Positions 9,689 through 18,009 of a stretch of 64,000 bases of DNA are shown piece after piece. The notes under the pieces were generated by a model. The model was not told the origin of the DNA. It searched no databases and worked only from the letters and a program-made list of their open reading frames with translations. The translations under genes were made by a program, and so were the position numbers. Source of the DNA: Frigoriglobus tundricola (GTDB taxonomy: Bacteria > Planctomycetota > Planctomycetia > Gemmatales > Gemmataceae); NCBI RefSeq assembly GCF_013128195.2, contig NZ_CP053452.2:4340001-4404000 (forward strand). Direction: 5' to 3'. Positions within the stretch are counted from its first letter, which is position 1, and every line of letters begins with the position of its first letter.

Positions 9689-9791
9689 GATTCGGTTGGA
9701 GCGAATTGTGTTCCGCGGGACACGTCCTGTGCGGGTAGAATGGACCGGCCCGTAAGGCCTGGCCGAATCGATACACCGGTTTTGTGCGACA

Positions 9792-10091
9792 ATGAACGAA
9801 CCGAACCTCACGCCCTGCGGCCTGTGCGGTCGCGGGTTCGCGGCGGATCACCTCACGAAGCACCACTGCCTGCCCAAGTCCAAGGGCGGCACCAGCGATG
9901 ACGTGTCGATGATCTGCGCGCAGTGTCACGGCATGGTCCACGCGACCTACACCAACGCCACGCTGGCCGCGGTGTACCCGACCATTGCGGACCTCCGGCG
10001 GGCGCCGGAACTGGCCGCGTTCATCCGGTGGGTTCGCAAGCAGCCGATCACGCGCCGGAAGCGGAACAAGGAGCGGCGGCGGAAACTCTGA
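9792..10091 (+). CDS. Small HNH-type zinc protein
   Basis: The 99-residue protein looks like an HNH/McrA-fold nuclease. Two CxxC pairs (Cys9/Cys12 and Cys42/Cys45) would hold a structural zinc, and His24-His25 with downstream His46/His50 fit the beta-beta-alpha metal site (KHHCLPKSKGG ... CHGMVH). The C-terminus is a basic tail rich in Arg and Lys, suited to nucleic-acid binding. It stands alone with no restriction or phage genes nearby, so its role is open. A TAGAAT (9736-9741) about 50 bp upstream could be a -10 element. Confidence 0.75.
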   Translation: MNEPNLTPCGLCGRGFAADHLTKHHCLPKSKGGTSDDVSMICAQCHGMVHATYTNATLAAVYPTIADLRRAPELAAFIRWVRKQPITRRKRNKERRRKL

Positions 10092-10103
10092 CTTCCCTCG
10101 GAG

Positions 10104-10712
10104 TCAGTCCAGTTCGACCACCACGCCGCCCCCCGATCCCATCCGCGTGCTGGCGTTGAGGAAGATGGTGCCGTCGTAGTCGGTGCGGCCGGCGGCCTCG
10201 TGGATGTGTCCGAACACGTGCAACCGCGGCTTCACCTCCAGGACGCGCTGGAGAAGCGAGAGGCTCCCGGCGGCCTCGTCGCGATTGGTCATGTCCCGAA
10301 TGCCATGCGGCGGACCGTGCGTAACGAGTACGTCCACCCCGGACGGGATCCGCGACCATTTCGCGGCCAGTTCCGCGTCGGAGAGCATGAACGCCCAGTC
10401 GCAGAACAGCGGCGTCCACGGGCTCCCGTAGAACGTCAGCCCTTCGATCTCGCAGGCCGAATCTTCGAGGTAGATCGCGTTCGTGAGTCGCGCGCGGGCC
10501 TCGGCCGGCGTCTCCTGAAAGCACCCGTCGTGGTTCCCGCAGATGACGACTTTGTGACGGTGCGGGAGCGCCCCCAACCAGCGGTTGAAGTCCTCCACGT
10601 CCGCGAGCGAGCCGTGGCGGCAGATGTCGCCGGCGTGAACGAGGACGTCGCCGTCGGGTACGTCTGTCCGCTCGTGATAGCCGTGCGTATCGGAGACGCA
10701 GACGATCCGCAT
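10104..10712 (-). CDS. Calcineurin-like metallophosphoesterase
   Basis: The 202-residue protein shows the dinuclear-metal phosphoesterase motifs in order: SDTHG (D-x-H, residues ~7-11), HAGDIC (GD), GNHDGCF (GNHD), THGPPHG (GH-type) and FGHIHEAAG (GHxH). It is close in layout to the Rv0805/MPPED-like cyclic-nucleotide or phosphodiester hydrolases; the physiological substrate is not evident. The ATG at 10712 has AGGAG six nt upstream. It follows the frameshifted phospholipase-like gene by about 11 bp on the same strand, suggesting one transcript. Confidence 0.85.
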   Translation of the reverse strand: MRIVCVSDTHGYHERTDVPDGDVLVHAGDICRHGSLADVEDFNRWLGALPHRHKVVICGNHDGCFQETPAEARARLTNAIYLEDSACEIEGLTFYGSPWTPLFCDWAFMLSDAELAAKWSRIPSGVDVLVTHGPPHGIRDMTNRDEAAGSLSLLQRVLEVKPRLHVFGHIHEAAGRTDYDGTIFLNASTRMGSGGGVVVELD

Positions 10713-10723
10713 ACGCGCTCCTT

Positions 10724-11619
10724 TCAAGTTGGCGGAGGCGCCAGGGCGCGGAGCCGCTCACGGGTGGCGTGAGCCGGCGGATAGGGTGCGTCCTCGGGTT
10801 CGCCCGTGTCGAGATTGTAGTCGCTCAGGCCGGCGAACCCGTTCGCTTCCAGTTCGGCGAACCGGGCCGGGAACGCGTCGGCCACCCGGAGTACCTCCGC
10901 GGTGAGCCACTCCGACGGCCGACACGGGCGGGCGAACGCGTAAACCGGCCACCGCGGCGCGAGCGCGGTCGCGAACCGCGCCGCCGCGAACGCGCCACCG
11001 GCCGCGCGGGCCGGGAGATCACAGCCCGCGAACGCCCGCACCGCGACTCGCCCGTACCGCAACAGGAGCGGGACGCCGCGGCGACAGCCCGGCACGACGC
11101 CGTCAGCCGGCGCTCCGGCGGGGCGAACTGGTACGTCTCGCGGTACGCGGTCGCGAGGAGCCGAACGATCGCCGCGCTCGGAACGCTCGCGCCGCGCCAC
11201 AGCGCCGACGCGCCGAACCGCGCGCCGAGTGCGGCGTCCATGCCCTGCTCGATGCGGAGGTGTGCCACGAGACCGTCGGGAGTCGCGAGCGCACCGGACG
11301 CCGTCCCGTGTGTCAGTTCGGCCGCCGCGCGGTTGACGAGCGGGTGAACGAGGACGTCGGCGAGCACGTGGGTCGCCCACCCGCGGGCGAACGCCGCCGC
11401 GGCGCTCGCGCCCGCGGCGCGCACGAGGGCGCGGACCAGCCGCCCGGTCCGGACGTAGTGCGCCAGGTCGGACGCGAACCGGTCCCCGCCCGGGAAGTAG
11501 CCCATGTCGGGCGCGACCGCCCCGGCGAAGAACGCGGCCCGGTCCGCGTCGGTCCCCGAACCGGGTCCGGTGCCGAGGACGCGGGCGGCGAGCACGAGAT
11601 GAACCCCACAACCCGGCAT
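10724..11619 (-). pseudogene. Zinc-dependent phospholipase C-like protein, frameshifted
   Basis: The N-terminal ~175 residues, from MPGCGVHLVLAARVL at 11619, match the zinc-dependent phospholipase C/S1-P1 nuclease fold. Conserved histidines are visible (GCGVH, ATHVLADVLVHPLVN, AHLRIEQGMD). Around 11060-11100 the reading frame must shift by one base to continue in the coherent C-terminal part (LLRYGRVAVRAFAGCDLP ... DYNLDTGEPEDAPYPPAHATRE), which ends at 10724. Without the shift the first frame degenerates to an Arg/Ser-rich tail. About 297 residues are restored by a single-base correction. The shift could be a sequencing error or real inactivation. It leads an apparent operon with the phosphoesterase. 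Confidence 0.65.
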
Positions 11620-11741
11620 GTGCGCCTTTCGACTCGCCACCCGTCTTGTGAGATCATTTTCCGGGTGATGGAGACAAATCAGAGACCGAAATTTTAGAAA
11701 ACGCCGGCCCCGAGATTCGGTCGATGTCTCCATGAAACACC

Positions 11742-11780
11742 GAGCCCCGCAGACGGTTCCGTAAACCGTTTGCGGGGCTC
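11742..11780 (-). terminator. 17-bp hairpin after DUF1501 gene
   Basis: GAGCCCCGCAGACGGTT (11742-11758) pairs with AACCGTTTGCGGGGCTC (11764-11780) with one G-U type mismatch and a 5-nt loop. It sits just past the DUF1501 stop and before the next minus-strand gene, the expected place for a terminator. Only a weak T-rich stretch follows it on the minus strand. Confidence 0.65.
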
Positions 11781-11805
11781 AGTTTCTGATCTCATCCGCG
11801 GCGAA

Positions 11806-13179
11806 TCACACCAGCTCGCGGATCGGGGTCGCGTCGGCGTCGAGCGGGTAGTACGGGCGGCCGTTCGCGTCGTACTCGCGGACCGCGTTCAGGTCCACGC
11901 CCAGGTTCTTGTACAGCGTCGCGAAGATGTCCTGGTGCGTCACCGGGCGGGACGCGGCCCGCTCGCCCAGCCGGTTCGAGGAGCCGATCACCTGGCCGGT
12001 TCTCATCCCGCCGCCGGCCATGAGGGCACAGTTCAGTTGCGGCCAGTGGTCGCGGCTCGCCATGTTGTTCAGCTTCGGCGTGCGGCCGAACTCGCCCCAC
12101 ACGATCACCGTCACGTCCTTGTCCAGCCCGCGGGCGTGGATGTCCTCGATGAGCGAGGTCACGGCCACGTCGAGCAGCGGGAAGTCCTTCTTCGCCTGCA
12201 CGAAGTTCTTGCCGTCGCCGCCGTGCCAGTCCCAGCGGGTGAAGTTCATCGTCACCACGCGGGCGCCGGCCTCCACCAGCCGCCGCGCGATGCAGAAGTT
12301 CCGCACCATCCGCGGCGCGCCGTCCCGCTCGAACGCGGGGTCGTCCACGCCGTACCGCGCCAGCACCTTCGGGTCCTCCTTCGAGAGATCGACCGCGTCC
12401 TTCAGCTTGGACGACGTGAGGATGTCGAGCGCCTGCCGGTTGAACGCGTCCATCCCGTCCATCGCGCCCTTCGCGTCCACCTTGCGGTCGATCGTGTCGA
12501 AGCCCTTGAGCAGCGCGACGCGGTCGTTCAGCCGGTCCAGCGACACGCCCTGGAGCGTGAGGTTGTCCGACTTCATGTTGTTGGCCTTGCCGCCGACGAG
12601 CTGGAACGGCGCGTGTTGCAGGCCGAGGAAGCCGCCCTCGCCGGGGTAGCCCCACCGGCGCTCGCCGGTCGGGTACATGAGGGACACGTTGGCGGGCACG
12701 GCCGTGTCGGCGCCGCCCTGCACCTTCGACACCCACGAGCTGAACCCCGGCCAGAAGCCGTTGTTCGCCGCCGTGCGCGGGCGGCCGGTCATGCACTGGT
12801 AGGCGTCGTGGTCGCCGGAGTTGCCCACAAGCGACCGGACGATGACGAACCTGTCCATCATCTGCGCGATCCGCGGGAACAGCTCGCAGATCTGGATGCC
12901 GGGCACGCGGGTCTGGATCGGGTTGAACTCGCCACGGACCTCGGCCGGCGCGTCCGGCTTCAGGTCCCACATGTCGATGTGCGGCGGGCCGCCGGGGAGG
13001 TAGATGTTGATGACCGCCTTGTGCGACGAGCGGATGTTGACCTTGTTCTCGGTCGCCAGCAGGTTGGGCAGCGCGAGACAGCCGCCGAAGAGCGTGCCGC
13101 CGATGGTGAGGAAGTCGCGGCGGTTCACACCGTCGCAGAACCCGCCGCGCGCGTGCGGCTTGCCAAATAGGGTGAGCAT
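11806..13179 (-). CDS. DUF1501 Tat-exported protein
   Basis: The 457-residue protein has the planctomycete DUF1501 (sulfatase-fold) architecture. An N-terminal twin-arginine signal NRRDFLTIGGTLFGGCLALP lies at residues ~18-37. Motifs include PGGPPHIDMWDLKP, GGDHD-like SGDHDAYQCMTG and IVWGEFGRTP, and the C-terminus ends PIREL. In this phylum DUF1501 genes are usually paired with a DUF1549/DUF1553 cytochrome-like gene; none is adjacent here. The protein should be folded in the cytoplasm and exported to the periplasm. Its enzymatic activity is unproven for the family. The ATG at 13179 is chosen because the Tat leader starts there. Confidence 0.9.
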   Translation of the reverse strand: MLTLFGKPHARGGFCDGVNRRDFLTIGGTLFGGCLALPNLLATENKVNIRSSHKAVINIYLPGGPPHIDMWDLKPDAPAEVRGEFNPIQTRVPGIQICELFPRIAQMMDRFVIVRSLVGNSGDHDAYQCMTGRPRTAANNGFWPGFSSWVSKVQGGADTAVPANVSLMYPTGERRWGYPGEGGFLGLQHAPFQLVGGKANNMKSDNLTLQGVSLDRLNDRVALLKGFDTIDRKVDAKGAMDGMDAFNRQALDILTSSKLKDAVDLSKEDPKVLARYGVDDPAFERDGAPRMVRNFCIARRLVEAGARVVTMNFTRWDWHGGDGKNFVQAKKDFPLLDVAVTSLIEDIHARGLDKDVTVIVWGEFGRTPKLNNMASRDHWPQLNCALMAGGGMRTGQVIGSSNRLGERAASRPVTHQDIFATLYKNLGVDLNAVREYDANGRPYYPLDADATPIRELV

Positions 13180-13371
13180 GGCGACTATCCTGCGAGTGGG
13201 CCGTGGCCAGGGTGGGAGTGAACCGGCGGGTCGAATTACTTTCGCCGAATTCCGTTCCGGAGTCCAGCACAAACTCGTTTTTCCGTTCCGCCCTCCGCAT
13301 GTGCGCCCTTCCGCAGCAAGGTACGCCCCAACAACCGGGAGGGGCTTGCGCTGTGACCCCGTGACGGGGAC

Positions 13372-13977
13372 TCAAGTCAAGTCCGGATCCTTCTCCCCGA
13401 TGCGTTCGCACAGTTTTGTGGCGATGGGTGAGAGCTTCATCGTTCCGAACGAGCCCTCGTAGCGCTGAGCTTTGGCCAACAGGGTGGCAAACGCCAAGTG
13501 GACGATGAGCACCGCTCCGACGTGCGCGCCGGAGCGACGCGCGCCGACCACGTTCCCGGCGTCCAGCCCCCACCCCACCTTCAGCCGATCATTCACTCGC
13601 TCGACGCTCGTGCGCCCCTTGTACCGTGTCTCGAATTGCGGGGTCGCGCGGGGGATCGACGGGAACCGACGAAGGTCGACCCCTTGAGGCACGCGTAACG
13701 TCAGACCGTAGTACTTATCGCACCCGTTACGGCGGCGCGCGTTGAGGGTCGCCCGGAGCTTCCCATCGGGGATCGCGCGGAGCGTGTCTTTGATGAGGCC
13801 CGGCGTGGGCGAGACCTCGGGTTCGTTCCAGGGAAACAAGGACTTGGTGGTGTGAAGCCGCGTGCGGGACGCCCGTGCGGGTGAATGCGCACAGGGGTGA
13901 CGCGCAACCGCAGACCTGGGGTAAAAATCCCGAAATGTGATCCCCGGCGCCGAAAAAACGGCTCGGCACCCGGGCAC
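13372..13977 (-). pseudogene. Transposase remnant (C-terminal part)
   Basis: The reading frame has no N-terminal transposase domain, but residues ~95-180 look like the C-terminal catalytic region of a DDE transposase: ETRYKGRTSVERVNDRLK followed by a hydrophobic VLIVHLAFATLLAKAQRY helix. This spacing around the catalytic Glu is common in IS1182/IS4-like enzymes. The part before it is low-complexity, and neighbouring frames carry other fragments, so this is read as a truncated, degraded insertion sequence. No terminal repeats were found. Confidence 0.6.
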
Positions 13978-14169
13978 TTCCGGGGCAACGATTTTCGTAC
14001 ACCCGCCGCAACACCTTGAAATCTCGCCACACCACAGACGCGCACGCCCCGCAAGCGACCATCAAGAAGATTGCAGACGAATCCCGTATCCGGTATAGTT
14101 CCGCTCGGCGGCTATGAAGGTCCTTCCTTCTACTTTGTTAACCTAGGGTCTTCGCTCTCCGCCTTTTCC

Positions 14170-14201
14170 GAACGTCCCGCCGGTTTCCGGTCGGGACGTT
14201 C
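14170..14201 (+). terminator. Hairpin 19 bp before the TerD-like gene
   Basis: GAACGTCCCG (14170-14179) pairs with CGGGACGTTC (14192-14201), and the loop region CCGGTTTCCGGT adds a small inner stem. GCGTTTGT follows. It lies just upstream of the ATG at 14221, so it may be a terminator of upstream transcription or a leader structure affecting expression of the TerD-like gene. Confidence 0.45.
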
Positions 14202-14220
14202 GCGTTTGTGGGTCGTGCAA

Positions 14221-16281
14221 ATGAACGCTCTTTACCTCCGTCGCCGCTCGAAGGTGACGCTCCCGGAAGGAACCGGGGCGACGCCCCTCAACGTCATCGC
14301 CGCTCTCCAGAAGAACCTCGAAGCGCTGGGCTTCCTCCTCGCCGAGGACGTGGTCGAAGGGCTGAAGCGCATGAGCCCGACCCAGGTGGACGCCTTCTAC
14401 CAGCGCCTGGTGAAGGACCTCCGCGCGATGGTCGGCGCGCACCGGCCGTTCCGGCCGATGTACCCGAACTTCCCGGCCCAGATCATGCAGATGAGCGAGG
14501 CGGAACTCTACTTCAACGCCATCCGCCACTACTGGACGCTCGCGCTCCCGGGTGCCGAGGCCGGGGAGCGTGAACCGCTCGAAGACGCGCCCCGTCTTCG
14601 GCTCATCCGTCTCGGCACGCGCGAGGATTTCGAGAGCGTCTTCACTCTCCTCGCCCGGTCGAAGTCGCCGTTCTCGCCGCAGGATCAAGGGGACGTGAAG
14701 TGGTTCGTCGCGCAGTACCGCGACGGCATCAAGCGGCTCCTGCCGGAACAGATCCCGTGCAAAGAGAACCTGGCCCTTCTCGGGGCCGAGTTGATCCGCA
14801 ACACGTGTGATGCCGATGCCGTCCTCGGGGCGCACGTCAAGACCGCGACCGACGTACTCCGTCTCGCCGTCGCGATGAGCGGCGGCGACGTGTCGCTGGC
14901 CGAGGCGTGCAAGTTCGGCAAGTTCCGCCGGGCCGCGCGGGCGCTGCTTCTGGGCTGGGTGGAGCGGGCCGAGAGCCGCACCGAGGACATGCTCCGGTGG
15001 AAGCCGCGCTGGGTCCGGCTGGGCGAGCGCCTGCACCCGGGCGAGTACGCGGGCCGGTTCCCGCAGACGGCGGCGGCTTTTGACGTTCTCCGGAACGACC
15101 GGCCGTTCGAGTCCTTCAACGCGCGTGTCGAGAAGGGGCTCCGCCACAAGGACGCCGCCGCGGTGCTGGAGTTACTTGACGCCCGGCCGGGCGAACTGGC
15201 CCGACGGCTCGACCACCTCGCACGGACTTCGGCAGACGCTGGCGCGGTCGTCGCCCGGTTCGCGAAGCGGGCCGAGCACGTGTCCACGCCCGTGCTGCTT
15301 CAGGTCCTCACCCACTTCCGGCACCGCGACGAGCCGACGGCCCTCCGCGCGTTCTTCCCCAAAGGGAGTGTGGCGAAAGTCTACGCGACCCGACGCTCGC
15401 TCCCGCCCCTGCCGGTGGGTGTGGCGGCTGAACTGTCGGCGGTCTGCGAGCGGGCGCTCCTGGACCGTTTCTCGAAGCTCCCGCCGCTCGGTAAGTGCTA
15501 TCTCGACGGGCGGCTGAAGAGCTACCTTGTGCCGTTCTCCCAGCGGTCGGCGTCCAAGTCGCTGCGGACACTGGTCCGCGGGAGCCGGCTGCCGCTGCCG
15601 GACTGCACAACGCTGCGATTCTTCGTTTGGTGGAAGAACGGCAAGAGCCGCGTGGACATTGACCTGTCGGCCGCGATGTACGATGCGGACTACGGGTATG
15701 TCAGCACGCTCGCCTACTACAACCTGAAGGACTTTGGCGCCCACCACAGCGGCGACATTGTTGACGCGCCGCAGGGCGCGGCCGAGTTCATCGACATCGA
15801 CACCGCGAAGTGCCGGGACCGGAAGGTCCGGTACGTCGTGATGTGCCTGAACAGCTTCACGCAGCAGCCGTATTGCGACCTGCCGGAGTGCTTTGCCGGA
15901 TGGATGGCGCGCGAGAAGCCGAACTCGGGAGAGGTCTTCGAGCCGAAGACCGTGGTCGACAAGGTGGACGTCGCGTCGGACACGAAGATGTGCTTGCCGG
16001 CGGTCTTCGACATTGCCAACCGCGAAGTTGTATGGGCGGACATCGCCCTGTCGGGCGACCCGCGCTTCGCGAACAACGTCCGCAATAACCTGAGTGGCGT
16101 TTCGTTGATGCTGCGTGCCCTGACTCAGCTCCGCAAGACCGATCTCCACACGCTCTTCGCCCTGCACGTCCGGGCGCGAGGGGAGCAGGTGTCCGCAGTC
16201 GAGTCCGCTGACTCGGTCTTCTCGATCGATCGTGGGGTCACGCCGTTTGACCTGGACCGCATTGCGGCGGAGTTCATGTGA
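14221..16281 (+). CDS. Large TerD-like domain protein (MXAN_6230/SCO0854-like)
   Basis: The 686-residue protein starts MNALYLRRRSKVTLPEG and has a long alpha-helical N-terminal region (~1-400) without a recognised enzyme motif. The C-terminal ~200 residues resemble a TerD domain: FFVWWKNGKSRVDIDLSAAM, then HHSGDIVDAPQGAAEFIDID, then RYVVMCLNSF, matching the TerD order of D-SA-LL, HSGDN and E-I-V-L segments. TerD domains bind calcium and occur in tellurium/phage stress systems. The whole-protein resemblance to MXAN_6230/SCO0854-type proteins is from memory and moderate. No other ter genes are nearby. The ATG at 14221 is preferred; a start at 14071 would put the hairpin inside the gene. Confidence 0.6.
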   Translation: MNALYLRRRSKVTLPEGTGATPLNVIAALQKNLEALGFLLAEDVVEGLKRMSPTQVDAFYQRLVKDLRAMVGAHRPFRPMYPNFPAQIMQMSEAELYFNAIRHYWTLALPGAEAGEREPLEDAPRLRLIRLGTREDFESVFTLLARSKSPFSPQDQGDVKWFVAQYRDGIKRLLPEQIPCKENLALLGAELIRNTCDADAVLGAHVKTATDVLRLAVAMSGGDVSLAEACKFGKFRRAARALLLGWVERAESRTEDMLRWKPRWVRLGERLHPGEYAGRFPQTAAAFDVLRNDRPFESFNARVEKGLRHKDAAAVLELLDARPGELARRLDHLARTSADAGAVVARFAKRAEHVSTPVLLQVLTHFRHRDEPTALRAFFPKGSVAKVYATRRSLPPLPVGVAAELSAVCERALLDRFSKLPPLGKCYLDGRLKSYLVPFSQRSASKSLRTLVRGSRLPLPDCTTLRFFVWWKNGKSRVDIDLSAAMYDADYGYVSTLAYYNLKDFGAHHSGDIVDAPQGAAEFIDIDTAKCRDRKVRYVVMCLNSFTQQPYCDLPECFAGWMAREKPNSGEVFEPKTVVDKVDVASDTKMCLPAVFDIANREVVWADIALSGDPRFANNVRNNLSGVSLMLRALTQLRKTDLHTLFALHVRARGEQVSAVESADSVFSIDRGVTPFDLDRIAAEFM

Positions 16282-16620
16282 GTGACCAGGGCCGGCCGCT
16301 TCGCGTCCACTGCGGCATTTTTTCGAGACCTATCGCGGGACGCGGCAGGTGCCCGTGCCCGGCCGGATGTGAAGCTCGAAGCGGTATTCACCACAGAGGC
16401 ACAGGGGCCACAGAGTAACGAAGGCCCGCGCGTTGCTGCGTTCCGGCGAGTGCACCAAAGTTCAGGGCGCCGAAGCACTCGCCGTCGGCCGCCGTACGCC
16501 TGGCGCGCTTGGCACAGGAGGCTAACAAATGACCCGGCTTTATGCCAACTGAAGCACGTTCGCGCGTGCCGCCGGTCTTCAATCGCGCCGTAACGCCCGT
16601 GGGCCGTATTGACGGATTGG
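16282..16620. other. Intergenic region between convergent genes
   Basis: About 340 bp separate the TerD-like gene from the convergent TetR gene. No gene is recognised. The stretch ACCACAGAGGCACAGGGG near 16390 resembles a simple CACAGAG-type intergenic motif that I have seen in planctomycete and other genomes; no second copy is in this window. Confidence 0.35.
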
Positions 16621-17193
16621 CTATATCGGTTTTGGTCCCGGCGGCGCGACGCTCTTAAGAATGGCCTCCGCGGACCCGAGGAGCGGGACCACCCTTGATG
16701 CGCCGTAGACCATTCGCGCGGAGAGCGCACCATCAATAACGGTAAGTAGCTTCGTTGCCGCCACCGTTCGATCGATTGCGAAGGGCTTTAACAGGTCGAT
16801 GAGATAGGCAAGCAGTTTGTCCTTGTGCTCAATCACGCGAAGGTGGATGGGGTGAGCAAGGTCGGGGTACTCCGAGGCTACCAGCAGGAAGGGACAGCCG
16901 GTGACTTCGGGCCGGTTCACCAGGCGGTCGATTTTGGTGAGTGCCTCATACACATCTGCCGGAGGGGTGGGGTTAAAGAGATAGTCCCAAAACGCTTGAT
17001 CGCGGCTGTCAAGGTATGCGAGCACGAGGGCATCTTTGCTTTTGAAATGCCGATAGAAGGTCGCCTTTGCGACCTCGGAGACGGACATGATCTTCTCGGT
17101 GCCGGTCGTGCGGACCCCCTCTGAGTAGAAGAGGCGGTCGGCAACCTCCAGAATTCTCTTCCGCGGACCGGCTTTTTTTTCCATAGAACCCAT
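16621..17193 (-). CDS. TetR-family transcriptional repressor
   Basis: The 190-residue protein has a standard TetR N-terminal helix-turn-helix (RKRILEVADRLFYSEGVRTTGTEKIM...VAKATFYRHFKSKDALVLAYL, split here for length) and a C-terminal ligand-binding part. It is divergent from the DoxX-like and old yellow enzyme genes, and a palindromic site fills the shared intergenic DNA (17206-17252), so it most likely represses both itself and that pair until an electrophile or substrate binds. The ATG at 17193 is chosen; alternatives are GTG at 17211 and ATG at 17184. Codon use is less GC-rich than in neighbouring blocks. Confidence 0.85.
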   Translation of the reverse strand: MGSMEKKAGPRKRILEVADRLFYSEGVRTTGTEKIMSVSEVAKATFYRHFKSKDALVLAYLDSRDQAFWDYLFNPTPPADVYEALTKIDRLVNRPEVTGCPFLLVASEYPDLAHPIHLRVIEHKDKLLAYLIDLLKPFAIDRTVAATKLLTVIDGALSARMVYGASRVVPLLGSAEAILKSVAPPGPKPI

Positions 17194-17194
17194 C

Positions 17195-17252
17195 TTGACA
17201 AAGGAAGACACGTCTGTCTACACTCTTCTGTAGAGACAGACGTGTCTGTCTC
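17195..17252 (+). promoter_or_regulatory. Divergent promoter with TetR operator
   Basis: A near-perfect palindrome GAGACAGACGTGTCTGTCTC (17233-17252) is preceded by a related half-inverted copy AGACACGTCTGTCT (17206-17219), together forming a larger inverted repeat. On the plus strand TTGACA (17195-17200) and TACACT (17219-17224) with an 18-nt spacer make a plausible sigma-70 promoter overlapping the first copy. Bound repressor would block it. This is the expected design for TetR control of the downstream DoxX-like/reductase genes. Confidence 0.75.
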
Positions 17253-17433
17253 AGAAGTCGGGGTTACGTCAAGGAATCCTTGGCTGATGAGCAGCCAAAG
17301 CAGCCATTCACTCCCGCAGCCTGGAAGTCGCCCCAGAAGACGCTCGGTCATTTCTGGAGAAGATTCGCTAATCGCGATATAAACAGTGTTATATTAACTA
17401 ATACATGTTTTATCGATATTTCTGGGGGTTCTG

Positions 17434-17883
17434 ATGTTCACGTTGGCTCGTCGCCTGAGCAAGTATTTGTCGCTGTTCCTGGGAGCTCTGATGCTCACGT
17501 TCGGAGTCCTGAAATTCTTCCAGCCATTCCGTGGATGGTTTGATGTCCAGATTCAAGAGAGTCATCTACCCCACGAGGCGGTTCTCGCGGGCAAACTGGG
17601 GGAAATGGTCGTCGGGTGCCTGTTCTTACTGTCATGGCTTCGAAGATCGTTGACCGCAAAAACCAGAGAGCGACTGCTCCTGATCGCGTGTTCGGCCCTC
17701 GTTGCTCAGATGGGTACGGCAATCTATGTCCACCTTCAGCCTCAGGTGCCTGCTAGCGTTCTTCCTCTCGGTATCAAGCCCCCTGTGATTCCCGTTGTCG
17801 TTCTCCTCCTCGCATTGCTCACGGCTTTTGCTGTGTGGAAAGAGCGGCGAGCCGAGGGGGCGAGCGACGTGCCGGCTCAATAA
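17434..17883 (+). CDS. DoxX-like four-helix membrane protein
   Basis: The 149-residue protein has four predicted membrane helices (about 9-28, 55-71, 78-98 and 112-133) and a short basic C-terminal tail, in line with small DoxX/DoxD-like integral membrane proteins. It lies between the TetR operator and the old yellow enzyme gene on the same strand, 126 bp before the latter, so it is probably part of the same repressor-controlled unit. Its biochemical role is unknown. About 200 bp of leader, AT-rich between 17360 and 17425, separates it from the operator. Confidence 0.65.
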   Translation: MFTLARRLSKYLSLFLGALMLTFGVLKFFQPFRGWFDVQIQESHLPHEAVLAGKLGEMVVGCLFLLSWLRRSLTAKTRERLLLIACSALVAQMGTAIYVHLQPQVPASVLPLGIKPPVIPVVVLLLALLTAFAVWKERRAEGASDVPAQ

Positions 17884-18009
17884 CAGAGTTCGAACCCAAC
17901 CCCATTCGGTTAGAGTGCGGAGCAGGCGCGTCGAACCGGACATCCGTTCTTCACCGCCGGCTCGTCACCGGGGCAGCCCGCCACGCCGACGAACAACAGG
18001 AGCGCAAAA

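Noticed and set aside
17880-17910. GTTCGAACCC resembling a tRNA T-loop
   Set aside because: No acceptor, D or anticodon stem can be folded around it.
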